From Bacteroidales bacterium (GTDB taxonomy: Bacteria; Bacteroidota; Bacteroidia; Bacteroidales; Paludibacteraceae): a stretch of 23,572 bases of DNA. The translations under genes were made by a program, and so were the position numbers. The stretch lies in the NCBI GenBank assembly GCA_900767385.1, contig CAAFYY010000089.1, forward strand, positions 1 through 23,572, in the 5' to 3' direction. The notes below the pieces were generated by a model that saw nothing but the letters and a program-made list of their open reading frames with translations, had not been told where the DNA came from and ran no database searches. This document shows positions 1 through 7,102 of the stretch, in pieces (the first letter of the stretch is position 1; every line of letters begins with the position of its first letter).

Positions 1-126
1 GTGACGAGTAAGAACACTGGTCAGCGGAAATTCCGCTGGAGAGTAACGAGTAAGAACACTGGTCAGCGGAAATTCCGCTAGGTAGTGACGAGTAAGAACA
101 CTGCTCAGCGGAAATTCCGCTGGTGA
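1..126. repeat. Three direct 42-bp tandem repeats
   Basis: Copies lie at 1-42, 43-84 and 85-126 and differ at only a few positions, mostly the last four bases of each unit. Each unit contains the near-palindrome AGCGGAAATTCCGCT, whose 7-base arms are perfect complements around a single A. The first unit starts at the window edge, so the array may extend to the left. Reading frame 1 is open through the first two copies (a 14-residue period) and stops with TAG at 79-81. Coding is therefore possible but unlikely, since no start is visible. Just downstream, GTGAGT at 123-128 and ACTCAC at 135-140 form a further small inverted repeat. Confidence 0.9.
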
Positions 127-347
127 GTTGCGTTACTCACTACGTTATAGACTAATAATGTATGTTAATTTCAAATTAACATTTCTTTGGTAAAAAAGAG
201 CATCAAAAAAGTGACATTTCAGGAATAGCACGATACGATGACTTTGAGCAAGCGCTTGTATCGTCGTGTATCAGAGAACATTGCAGGATTGTAGATTTTT
301 TTTGATTGATAATTAAGCTTGTAGTTTTCAAAACTCCAAATATTTTG
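127..347. other. AT-rich intergenic region with palindrome
   Basis: No credible ORF is present. The main structure is a perfect inverted repeat at 162-182 (ATGTTAATTT, a central C, AAATTAACAT), which could be a weak terminator of an upstream gene or a protein binding site. Around 229-268, GCACGATAC and GTATCGTCGTG form an imperfect inverted repeat around the small palindrome AAGCGCTT. Nothing here can be assigned a function. Confidence 0.5.
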
Positions 348-355
348 TACCTTTG
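348..355 (+). promoter_or_regulatory. Bacteroidetes-type -7 element before the DUF1295 operon
   Basis: TACCTTTG matches the TAnnTTTG consensus exactly and lies about 80 bases before the ATG at 436. No clear TTG -33 box is seen at the ideal distance; a TTTTCA stretch near 325-330 is the nearest candidate. It probably drives the three genes 436-2206. Confidence 0.55.
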
Positions 356-435
356 CAGAGTAAAAGTTGTGTTTTATCACTTCGTAGGAAAACGCATCTC
401 ATCCTTTTTGTTTGTACAATTTTTCTGATATTGAT

Positions 436-1296
436 ATGAAAAATAGAACATTGAAATTCTTGGACATCTTGACTATCGCCTTGATGTATATATTCGCGTC
501 AGGCCTTGCTGCAATATCTTGTACGTTGATCAACGACCTGATGATTAAGATGTTTGTCTTTGACATCTCCGCTACGGTTCTTATCTTTATATGCTCCGTT
601 ATTTGGAAAAACAGCAGCATCTACGACCCCTATTGGTCTGCCATTCCGATGGCATTGAGCATCTGGCTTGCTATCGCGACGCCATCTCTTTCCCTTTGGC
701 ATTGGATCTTCCTTATCGTATTCAATGCGTGGGGTTTTAGGCTCACCCTCAACTGGATTCGTACAACAACAGGATTGGACTGGGAAGATTGGCGTTATCA
801 AATGTTTCGGAACAACAACAATCCAGTAATGTGGCAGTTTCTAAACTTTACTGGTATTCACATGATGCCAACCTTGATTGTCTTCGCTGCCTTTTTGCCT
901 ATGTTTGAGATAATGAAGATGCAGTTGAATGCTTGGAGTCTGATAGGCGACGTTATTATTGTTTTTGGCACACTGCTGGAGTTCTTTGCCGACCGTCACA
1001 TGGCTCAGTTCCTGAAGAATACTGCAGAAAAAACAACCTGTAGATCTGGTTTGTGGAAATATTCCAGACATCCCAACTATTTGGGAGAGATTATGATATG
1101 GATTGGCGTTTTTGTTGTGATGATAGTCAACGACTTCTCATTGTGGTATTTTGGCGTTGGCGCATTGCTGATGATTGTATTGTTTAATGTCGTATCCATT
1201 CCTATGATGGAGAAAAGACAACTGCAACGCCGTCCGGACTACAAGGATTACAAACAATCTACATCCAGACTCCTACTTTGGTTTCCAAAAAAATAA
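436..1296 (+). CDS. DUF1295 / steroid 5-alpha-reductase-like membrane protein
   Basis: This 286-residue protein is strongly hydrophobic, with about seven membrane segments. It carries the DUF1295 hallmarks: YDPYWS near residue 63, GLDWEDWRYQMF near 113, and the C-terminal GLWKYSRHPNYLGE at about 205-218. The last resembles the cofactor-binding C-terminal part of steroid 5-alpha reductases and isoprenylcysteine methyltransferases. Its expected place is the inner membrane; the substrate is unknown, and lipid or isoprenoid reduction or methylation is only inference from the fold. The ATG at 436 is preferred over an in-frame TTG at 412 because the membrane segment then follows a short basic start. 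It is the first gene of a tight operon, with 6 bases to the next gene. Confidence 0.85.
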   Translation: MKNRTLKFLDILTIALMYIFASGLAAISCTLINDLMIKMFVFDISATVLIFICSVIWKNSSIYDPYWSAIPMALSIWLAIATPSLSLWHWIFLIVFNAWGFRLTLNWIRTTTGLDWEDWRYQMFRNNNNPVMWQFLNFTGIHMMPTLIVFAAFLPMFEIMKMQLNAWSLIGDVIIVFGTLLEFFADRHMAQFLKNTAEKTTCRSGLWKYSRHPNYLGEIMIWIGVFVVMIVNDFSLWYFGVGALLMIVLFNVVSIPMMEKRQLQRRPDYKDYKQSTSRLLLWFPKK

Positions 1297-1302
1297 CTGA
1301 TT

Positions 1303-1818
1303 ATGAGAAGAGAAAAAAGAGAAATGCCTGCGGAGTGGGCGCTTCAAGTCTTTGACAAAGCCCCTTATATCACTGTATCAATGGTCGATACGGAATATGG
1401 AACGCCCTATGCCGTTCCTTTGTCGCTCTGCAGGACAGACGAAAAGACATTCTACTTTCACTGTGCGCAGGAAGGCTTGAAACTCGATTTGTTGAAGAAA
1501 AATCCTAACGTATGCCTTAGCGCCGTAACGAAATGTGCGCCGACGGTTGGACCATTAGACAATTCATTCACCTTGCAATTCAAGAGTGCTATCGCTTTTG
1601 GAACAGCATCGATCGTTGCAGATGAAGAAGAAAAGGTATATGCTATGAGAGCCATCTGTCAGCGTTTTCTACCAAAACACATGGCCTTCTTTGATGAATC
1701 TATCCAAAGAAGTTTGCCTCGTACCTGTGTCGTGAAAATCGTGTTGACAGCGCCTCCTACCGGCAAACGTAAAGAATACGATGCTGAAGGCAAAGAAAAG
1801 ACAAAAGATAATTTATAA
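1303..1818 (+). CDS. Pyridoxamine 5'-phosphate oxidase family protein, NimA-like
   Basis: The protein has 171 residues. The opening MRREKREM, the strand GTPYAVPLSLCRTDE (about 33-47), and FYFHCAQEGLKLDLLKKNP (about 50-68) are typical of the split-barrel flavoproteins grouped with nitroimidazole-resistance protein NimA. His53 lies at the position of the conserved histidine of that family. The GKRKEY near the C-terminus also fits. Such proteins bind a flavin, possibly heme, in the cytoplasm and reduce small substrates. Real drug resistance cannot be inferred, because many of these genes are housekeeping. It lies between a membrane enzyme and a small anchored protein, in an operon with gaps of 6 and 13 bases. 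Confidence 0.85.
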   Translation: MRREKREMPAEWALQVFDKAPYITVSMVDTEYGTPYAVPLSLCRTDEKTFYFHCAQEGLKLDLLKKNPNVCLSAVTKCAPTVGPLDNSFTLQFKSAIAFGTASIVADEEEKVYAMRAICQRFLPKHMAFFDESIQRSLPRTCVVKIVLTAPPTGKRKEYDAEGKEKTKDNL

Positions 1819-1831
1819 TATATTGATAGAC

Positions 1832-2206
1832 ATGAACAAAGCAAAAGCAATCTCACTTACCGTAGTAGTTCTTCTCGCCGTTCTGCTTGGCATCGGCTAC
1901 TTCAAGTATTATTTCGTATTTGGTGAGGGTGTAAAGGCTGGACAGTTGAACTTCGTTGTTCACAAAGGTTATGTGTTCAAAACCAATGAAGGAAAACTGA
2001 TTCAAGAGGGTTTCAAAAGTAAAAGTTTGGAATCTGGCATCCAAAATTATGAATTTGAATTCTCTATTGCCGATCAAGCTCTGGCCGATTCTTTGATGCG
2101 TTGCACGGGAAAGACCGTAGAACTCCATTATAAAGAGTATAAAGGCGCTCTGCCTTGGCGCGGCATGCAGAAGCATGTGGTCGACAGTATCTACTCCGTC
2201 AACTGA
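1832..2206 (+). CDS. Small membrane-anchored conserved protein of unknown function
   Basis: The 124-residue product has one N-terminal hydrophobic segment (about 6-26) and then a soluble domain with KYYFVFGEGVKAGQLNFVV and KGYVFKTNEGKLIQEGF. These phrases resemble a small Bacteroidales family that I recall carrying a probably spurious 6-phosphogluconate dehydrogenase label; nothing here resembles that enzyme. ATG 1832 is chosen over an in-frame upstream start at 1781, because the latter would overlap the preceding gene and place a charged tail before the signal anchor. It most likely sits in the inner membrane facing the periplasm. Its last 16 bases overlap the 3' end of the convergent comEC-like gene. 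Confidence 0.75.
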   Translation: MNKAKAISLTVVVLLAVLLGIGYFKYYFVFGEGVKAGQLNFVVHKGYVFKTNEGKLIQEGFKSKSLESGIQNYEFEFSIADQALADSLMRCTGKTVELHYKEYKGALPWRGMQKHVVDSIYSVN

Positions 2207-4302
2207 TTCAAATCCATAGAGTATCCAAAGTAATCTTCGTTGGTGATCAACTGAAGATTGCTTTGTTGCGCTATTGAGTGCAGCACTTCTCTCTTTTTGT
2301 CTGTGGTCGCTCCGTCCGTCACAAGATATTGACAATGAATCTTTTCGTCCAGTGATTTTGCGTTGACTCGTGCCTCTTTGGCCAACACAAGAACATCACA
2401 GGTTACTTCCTCTGGAAGCAACCAAGCTTTCGTCTGGAGAAAACCGACTGAGACTCCTGTTGCTGGCACCGCAATCCGAACGAAAGCCGCATCGTCTTCT
2501 ATTTGTCTGATTTGCGGTCTGGCACAGTTGTGGTAGTCCCACTTCGTACCGATGACAGTGGCAACAACGTTGGAATCAGTTGTATATACGAGGTTGATGT
2601 TTCGTGCGTTGTCTATGACATTGACTACCGTGTTTTTGCCTGTCACATACATCTTCTCCTCACTGAAGTGCCGATTGTTCTTCTCTCTGTAAATCGAAGG
2701 AATAGCAGCCAGACAGCACAATCCTAACGCTGTCAAGAAGCGGTAGCTCTTGTATTTGAAGAAAGAGAGCATGAAGAATATCAAGGCAATCGCCCAAAGG
2801 ACGGCTTGATAGTTGGAAATCCATATCGGGAAAGAAGCCGCAGGCCAATCTGCCATCTGCTCTACCCAATGATTCATCATGCGAAGCAACCAATTGAGCG
2901 GCATCGCTCCCAAGGTAGATATCGATGGAGGAAAAGCGAGGCAGACAATCGTCAAAAAGATAATTAGATAAGCCATAGGAATGACCAAGAAACTACCCGT
3001 CAGGAAAACCAAAGAAAGATGGTGAAAGAAATAGGCAATGATTGGTGCTGTTGCAAATTGCGCCGCTATTGACATCCAAAAAATGCTATGAATATGTCGA
3101 AGCCACTTTTTGCGAATCCGTATCATGTTGTTGATGGACGGCATAATGATGAGAATGGCTATCACAGCGGAATAACTGAGTAGGAAACTGAGGTCAAACA
3201 ATGCCATCGGGTTGAACAACAGGTCCAGCCAAGCCGTGAAACAAATGAAATTGAGTGAGTAGCTGCCTTGGGGACCTAACCTGTTGATGTATGCCAAGGA
3301 AATCAGCATGCAAGCCCTGACAATGGATGGTGAGAAACCGACAACAAAGGCATAGAACCAAAGAAAGAGAATGATGATGATGGGTTTGATGTTCTTATTC
3401 TTGAATAATCGGTCTAATGGCAGCAGTAAGGTTGATAATACCAAGAAGATGATGCCCACATGCATACCGCTGACAGCAAGGATATGTGCCGCACCAACCT
3501 TACTGTATTCTTCTCGCAAGGACTTGGACAGCAGTTCCTTCTTGCCTAACGTTAAGGTGGATAGTAGTGCCAATTCCTCACCTTTCAAACCGATAGTCTC
3601 ATACTTCTTGAATACTGCCCTACGGCATTGAAAAGCAACTCGTTGTATGGAGAATCTTGGCTGGGTTGACAGTCTCTTCCAATTGCTTGATTTCACAAAA
3701 GCAGAACCTCCGATAGCGTGCTGCAATAGGTATTTGTCGTAATCAAAACGGTAGATGTCATGGTGATTTTTGGAGGGGGCTATCTTCACACTGAAAACAA
3801 TTTCATCGCCATATAGTAGGTTGCAACTGGCTTCGTCTATGGGCAAAGAAAGCATCACCCAAGTCTTGGGTAACACTATGGCGCTATCGTTATGATAACA
3901 TGCTGTGGCTTCAATCTTTACGCGTACAACGTTTTGTCCTCTCGTAGGCTCGCTTTTCACCGTACCACGATAAATCGCAGACTCTGCGGTTGGGAGATAA
4001 GTGTGTCTGGAGAAGTAGGAGTGTTGAATCCAAAGTCCAACACAACCCATAAACAAGGCGATGCAGAAGAACTGCAAACTGTTTAGAAACTCTTGGTTCT
4101 TCTTGTTGAAAAACAAAACCAAAAGACTTGAAAGGAGGCTAACCGTTCCGAGGATGACGATGGGGAGCGCGGGAAGTGGAAAATAATAATTGAATAATAT
4201 CCCAACAATCAGTGATAGCGTGATAATCAAAAGTATGGGTGAAATACCTGCTTTTGATTTCTTTTTTCGTTTGATTTTATACCACTGGTTGTTCCTCAAC
4301 AT
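2191..4302 (-). CDS. comEC: ComEC/Rec2-family DNA uptake channel protein
   Basis: This 703-residue polytopic membrane protein has an N-terminal membrane pair (about 21-65), then a periplasmic OB-like/DUF4131 region (about 100-205). The competence domain follows, with GAAHILAVSGMHVG at 270-283, GFSPSIVRA at 322-330 and FDLSFLLSYSAV at 369-380, and many membrane helices to about 535. The family moves single-stranded DNA across the inner membrane during transformation. The C-terminal part (about 540-703) is soluble but shows no HxHxDH metal-ligand motif, so the usual metallo-beta-lactamase domain is absent or very degenerate. The gene has its own -7 element about 120 bases upstream and a convergent 16-base overlap with the gene at 1832-2206. 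Confidence 0.88.
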   Translation of the reverse strand: MLRNNQWYKIKRKKKSKAGISPILLIITLSLIVGILFNYYFPLPALPIVILGTVSLLSSLLVLFFNKKNQEFLNSLQFFCIALFMGCVGLWIQHSYFSRHTYLPTAESAIYRGTVKSEPTRGQNVVRVKIEATACYHNDSAIVLPKTWVMLSLPIDEASCNLLYGDEIVFSVKIAPSKNHHDIYRFDYDKYLLQHAIGGSAFVKSSNWKRLSTQPRFSIQRVAFQCRRAVFKKYETIGLKGEELALLSTLTLGKKELLSKSLREEYSKVGAAHILAVSGMHVGIIFLVLSTLLLPLDRLFKNKNIKPIIIILFLWFYAFVVGFSPSIVRACMLISLAYINRLGPQGSYSLNFICFTAWLDLLFNPMALFDLSFLLSYSAVIAILIIMPSINNMIRIRKKWLRHIHSIFWMSIAAQFATAPIIAYFFHHLSLVFLTGSFLVIPMAYLIIFLTIVCLAFPPSISTLGAMPLNWLLRMMNHWVEQMADWPAASFPIWISNYQAVLWAIALIFFMLSFFKYKSYRFLTALGLCCLAAIPSIYREKNNRHFSEEKMYVTGKNTVVNVIDNARNINLVYTTDSNVVATVIGTKWDYHNCARPQIRQIEDDAAFVRIAVPATGVSVGFLQTKAWLLPEEVTCDVLVLAKEARVNAKSLDEKIHCQYLVTDGATTDKKREVLHSIAQQSNLQLITNEDYFGYSMDLNQLTE

Positions 4303-4425
4303 AACTTTTGCGTAAGATGCAGATTCTTAAAACGATGTGGAGCCGCAGACAAAATATCAGCGAATCACGGTCACTGTGATAATATGACTGTCAGAGCCAA
4401 AGAATCGTTTTATGATTGCATATTG

Positions 4426-4433
4426 CAAAGGTA
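4426..4433 (-). promoter_or_regulatory. -7 element of the comEC-like gene
   Basis: On the minus strand the sequence reads TACCTTTG, a perfect TAnnTTTG match, giving a leader of about 115 bases before the ATG at 4302. A clear -33 TTG is not present at the expected distance. The leader contains a small inverted repeat, ATCAC and GTGAT, on either side of position 4372. Confidence 0.5.
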
Positions 4434-4458
4434 GCGAAAAATTGTGTAACCAGGAACA

Positions 4459-5100
4459 TCAGTGTACACGATTGCCATTGGTGTCAACGAGATTGTAACT
4501 GTTTCCTTGCAAACACTTAAATACATTCGAGTTCATCAATATCGGTTCTGCTGAGGAATATGAACAGGAGATACGCTCTCCATCGGGGTTGAACACATAG
4601 TAGTAGCTGCCAAGAAGTGCTGAATAATAGCCGTTCCAATAGATTTGGATTTCATAGTCGCCTTCAGAATAAATGCCGCTGATGCGATAGCCGTTGCTGT
4701 CATATAGATACCAGTAGTTGGATTGTTGCACGACATAAGTGCCATTCCATAGGGCTTTTATCATTGTTCCCCATGGGCCGAAACGATTGCCGTTGCTGTC
4801 GTAAAGATACATATAACCGTTTCGTTGTACGGTATAAGCTCCCGTATGTTCCAACCAAATCTTATCGCCGTAGAGAATACGACTGCCGTTGCGATAGATA
4901 TAGACGTAATCGCCAATAACGCGCACATAATCACCATTCCAGAGATTTTGGTAGTCTTCTATGCATGCTATACACGAACGAACAACCACACGATGATCGT
5001 AGTCATAATAATAATCATAGCCACTCTCTTGATATAGTTGCGCATACGTTGTTGCTGTCGTGAGTGCGAGAGTTAAGACCAAGAATAGACGTTTTAACAT
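4459..5100 (-). CDS. Secreted Tyr-rich repeat protein
   Basis: The protein has 213 residues. A signal peptide (MLKRLFLVLTLALTTATTYA, then Q) is followed by a very Tyr-rich region (GYDYYYDYD) and about five imperfect repeats of roughly 22 residues, at 54-75, 85-107, 118-140, 155-177 and 192-212. The unit is WNGxYxVxxxxYxYLYDSNGxRI, reminiscent of WG-type or choline-binding-like beta-hairpin repeats, but I cannot name a family. Start 5100 is chosen over an upstream in-frame start because it gives a clean signal peptide and sits 5 bases after AGGAGG. The likely place is periplasm or cell surface. It lies downstream of the two paralogous envelope proteins, beyond a hairpin. Two close cysteines (43 and 46) could form a disulfide. 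Confidence 0.8.
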   Translation of the reverse strand: MLKRLFLVLTLALTTATTYAQLYQESGYDYYYDYDHRVVVRSCIACIEDYQNLWNGDYVRVIGDYVYIYRNGSRILYGDKIWLEHTGAYTVQRNGYMYLYDSNGNRFGPWGTMIKALWNGTYVVQQSNYWYLYDSNGYRISGIYSEGDYEIQIYWNGYYSALLGSYYYVFNPDGERISCSYSSAEPILMNSNVFKCLQGNSYNLVDTNGNRVH

Positions 5101-5104
5101 AAAT

Positions 5105-5113
5105 ACCTCCTTT
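5105..5113 (-). promoter_or_regulatory. Unusually strong Shine-Dalgarno site
   Basis: The minus strand reads AAAGGAGGT, ending 5 bases or fewer before the ATG at 5100. It contains a full anti-SD match. Most other starts in this window have no such match, as is normal in Bacteroidetes. It fixes the start of the Tyr-rich protein and suggests a different mode of translation initiation for it. Confidence 0.8.
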
Positions 5114-5161
5114 AGCTTTTTATTATTATGATTCGCGAAAGGTGCTTGAGGTTTAATTAGA

Positions 5162-5202
5162 TAAAATACACCCTCTTTCTGCACAGTAGCAAAAAGAGGG
5201 TG
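5162..5202 (-). terminator. Hairpin terminator after the paralogous envelope genes
   Basis: CACCCTCTTT (5169-5178) pairs with AAAGAGGGTG (5193-5202), and TGC/GCA continues the stem after one mismatch. On the minus strand it is followed by a T-rich stretch (TATTTTATC). It lies 20 bases past the stop at 5223. Read-through could supply transcripts to the gene at 4459-5100, for which I found no convincing promoter. Confidence 0.7.
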
Positions 5203-5222
5203 ATAAACTTGGTATTGTCGAG

Positions 5223-5855
5223 CTAAAAACGATAGCCTATGCCTGCAGAAATGAGTCCTTTGTAGCCATAACCCAACTCGACGTTGCCATAGACACTGCG
5301 GCCGAAACGGATACCCAATGCGGTGAGTTGCCAGGAGAACAGCGCTTGCGAGAAAACCATGGCGTCTTGATGAGTGGAAGCCATGCGAACATTGCAGCCA
5401 AGTGTCAAACCGGAATAGAGGTCGGTGATGCGCTTGTGGTAGTAGTTGAAACGGGCGCCGACAGCAAGGTAGAGATTAGTCTCTAACCAATGGGCATAGG
5501 TCTTGTCGTTCCAATAGCGTTCGCGGGTTTTAACGGAGAATGTGCCTATTTCCCCGCCAACCTGCAACCAATGGAGAGGCTGATAGAAATAGCTGACGGT
5601 CAATGGCGGAACGAAGGTTTCGTCTTCGTAGCCTTTGTTCATGGCTGGACGAAACTCTTCGCCGAATTCATGGAAAAAGTGGTGATACTTCTTCTTTGTC
5701 GTGCTTTGGAGATTAAAACCCCAAAGTGTTGAAAGCGGCTCGCCTACAGATACTTCGAAGTGATGACGGTAAGATGGTTGAGCGGTGTTGTTGTCTTGTG
5801 CTACGACCATCATAGTAAGACACAAGAAACTCAATGTGAAAAAGATGTGTTTCAT
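5223..5855 (-). CDS. Outer-membrane beta-barrel-like protein, paralog A
   Basis: The 210-residue secreted protein has a signal peptide (MKHIFFTLSFLCLTMMVVAQ). The body alternates polar and aromatic residues as in small outer-membrane barrels and ends in GYGYKGLISAGIGYRF, with a C-terminal Phe typical of barrels. It is clearly related to its upstream neighbour: both have EVG or GGEIGTF, LYSGLxxG, LGIRxGxxxY and a Gly-rich C-terminal strand in the same order. Start 5855 gives the signal peptide; an upstream extension would run into the neighbour's 3' end. It is separated by 38 bases from that gene, so the pair is probably one transcript. The function is unknown. Confidence 0.78.
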   Translation of the reverse strand: MKHIFFTLSFLCLTMMVVAQDNNTAQPSYRHHFEVSVGEPLSTLWGFNLQSTTKKKYHHFFHEFGEEFRPAMNKGYEDETFVPPLTVSYFYQPLHWLQVGGEIGTFSVKTRERYWNDKTYAHWLETNLYLAVGARFNYYHKRITDLYSGLTLGCNVRMASTHQDAMVFSQALFSWQLTALGIRFGRSVYGNVELGYGYKGLISAGIGYRF

Positions 5856-5893
5856 ATATAATTTTGTTTTGTTGAATGCTATTGCACTGTTGA

Positions 5894-6505
5894 TTAGATT
5901 CTGCAACCGACGCCCGTATTGAAGAATCCTTTGGCTCCTATACCGATTTCTCCCATCCAATAGAATCGCTTGCCTACGCGAATGCCAAGCATTGTGGCTT
6001 GAAGCATCGGCAACCAGGTGGTTTCTTTGTTTAAGATGGAAGAGTGGTCTATATTGTGGTGGTCTGCCATGACACCAATCTCAAGTCCAGAATAGAGTTG
6101 AACTTTTTCACGACGATAATACGGAAAGCGCGCTGATCCCATCAGATAGAAGAGGTTGTTGCCGATAGTGACATTTCCCCCTTTGAAATCATAAACAGAG
6201 AAGGAATGGAAAGTGCCGGCAGTAGCACCGACTTCGCACCACTCTTTGACCGCATTGTGATAATTGATGTTGATTGATGGCACATAGACACCATATTTGC
6301 GTGTCGGACGTGGACCAATATAACCATCAAAACCAAACTCTGCAGGTCCACAGTGACATCTGTAAATCAAGTCGACTCCCAACAACCAGAAAGGTGAGCC
6401 GTCACCAAAAGTGATTTCTACGCTGTGCTTATTGACAGATGTTTCTTGTGCCATTGAGCATACGGCCACAAGGAGTGCTGCTACAAAAAGTGTGATACGC
6501 TTCAT
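5894..6505 (-). CDS. Outer-membrane beta-barrel-like protein, paralog B
   Basis: The 203-residue protein has a signal peptide (MKRITLFVAALLVAVCSMAQ). It shares with paralog A the pattern HSVEITFGDGSPFWLLG near the start, VGATAGTF, LYSGLEIG, LGIRVGKRFY and a final GEIGIGAKGFFNTGVGCRI. That pattern suggests a tandem duplication that has since diverged strongly. It is probably an outer-membrane protein. It is the first gene of the pair. Upstream bases 6506-6598 are AT-rich and hold only poor -7 matches, so the promoter is not defined. No partner gene points to a role. Confidence 0.78.
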   Translation of the reverse strand: MKRITLFVAALLVAVCSMAQETSVNKHSVEITFGDGSPFWLLGVDLIYRCHCGPAEFGFDGYIGPRPTRKYGVYVPSININYHNAVKEWCEVGATAGTFHSFSVYDFKGGNVTIGNNLFYLMGSARFPYYRREKVQLYSGLEIGVMADHHNIDHSSILNKETTWLPMLQATMLGIRVGKRFYWMGEIGIGAKGFFNTGVGCRI

Positions 6506-6598
6506 TGTTTTTTTATTTGTTGTTTATTGTTTTCTATATGTATGACGAAAAAATATGCCATTTTGTTGCAGTGAAACGAAAATATTTTTTTTATGAAC

Positions 6599-6631
6599 AA
6601 AAAAATCCCCTTCTGCATGGTGCAAAAGGGG
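6599..6631 (-). terminator. Rho-independent terminator of the PPIase / phosphatase operon
   Basis: CCCCTTCTGCA (6607-6617) pairs with TGCAAAAGGGG (6621-6631), with one mismatch and a 3-base loop. On the minus strand it is followed directly by A and seven T residues. It lies 24 bases past the stop codon at 6656. Confidence 0.88.
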
Positions 6632-6655
6632 ATGATATGATTGATAATCTATGTT

Positions 6656-6913
6656 TTATATCACATCCACATTGTAAACAAACTTGAGGACCAAAACAGA
6701 AATTCCCAAGCCTAAAGGGAAGATTGTATAGAACAAAACATGAATGAAAGTGCCTAATTTGTAGCCGAACTTCTCACGCATGATGTCTAATTTGCCGAAA
6801 TCCTTCTTCATTCCTTCCGATTGAACGGCATCGGGATTGGCTTTTTTGAACCGCACGAACAAGGTGAAGAGTCCGTATGCCAAGCAAAATGTACCAAAGA
6901 GAATTGAAATCAT
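6656..6913 (-). CDS. Small two-helix membrane protein, unknown
   Basis: The protein has 85 residues, with hydrophobic segments at about 1-20 and 55-82. A charged middle part, MKKDFGKLDIMREKFGYKLG, precedes HVLFYTIFPLGLG. I do not recognise the family. The motif MREKFGxKxG...H..FYTIFPxxxG looks conserved in style, and small immunity-like or DUF membrane proteins have similar layouts, but I make no assignment. It is the last gene of a four-gene operon, 9 bases after the preceding gene and directly before a strong terminator. Confidence 0.7.
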   Translation of the reverse strand: MISILFGTFCLAYGLFTLFVRFKKANPDAVQSEGMKKDFGKLDIMREKFGYKLGTFIHVLFYTIFPLGLGISVLVLKFVYNVDVI

Positions 6914-6922
6914 ATAGTTTAT

Positions 6923-7102
6923 TTATTTTGAGTGTTCTCCCAAACTGCAGGCTGTCAAGCAGGTGACTGCCAAAGCAAGTAGCCAGACGGCATCTTTGAC
7001 CTCGATTTTGTCCATGCCAAGCAACGAAAGGACACCAAGGCCCAAACCCAATGCTAAGCAGCGAAAAATCAGCAACGGCAGTTTTTTATCTATCTTTTTC
7101 AT
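6923..7102 (-). CDS. Very small membrane protein coupled to the phosphatase gene
   Basis: The 59-residue protein has two hydrophobic segments (about 8-28 and 36-54) around a charged turn, MDKIEVKDA. Its ATG at 7102-7100 overlaps the TGA of the phosphatase gene (7101-7099) in an ATGA arrangement, which argues for translational coupling and for this start rather than the in-frame one at 7126. The family is unknown to me. The inner membrane is the expected place. Confidence 0.65.
   Translation of the reverse strand: MKKIDKKLPLLIFRCLALGLGLGVLSLLGMDKIEVKDAVWLLALAVTCLTACSLGEHSK

Noticed and set aside
1..126. CRISPR array
   Set aside because: The units follow each other directly without variable spacers, and no cas gene is present.
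1853..2335. Minus-strand frame of 160 codons across the small membrane protein
   Set aside because: It overlaps two better supported genes and lacks protein-like features.
6656..6913. Immunity protein of the Imm17 type
   Set aside because: The small membrane protein has a similar layout but lacks the NWxWFF-type motif that I associate with that family, and no toxin gene is nearby.
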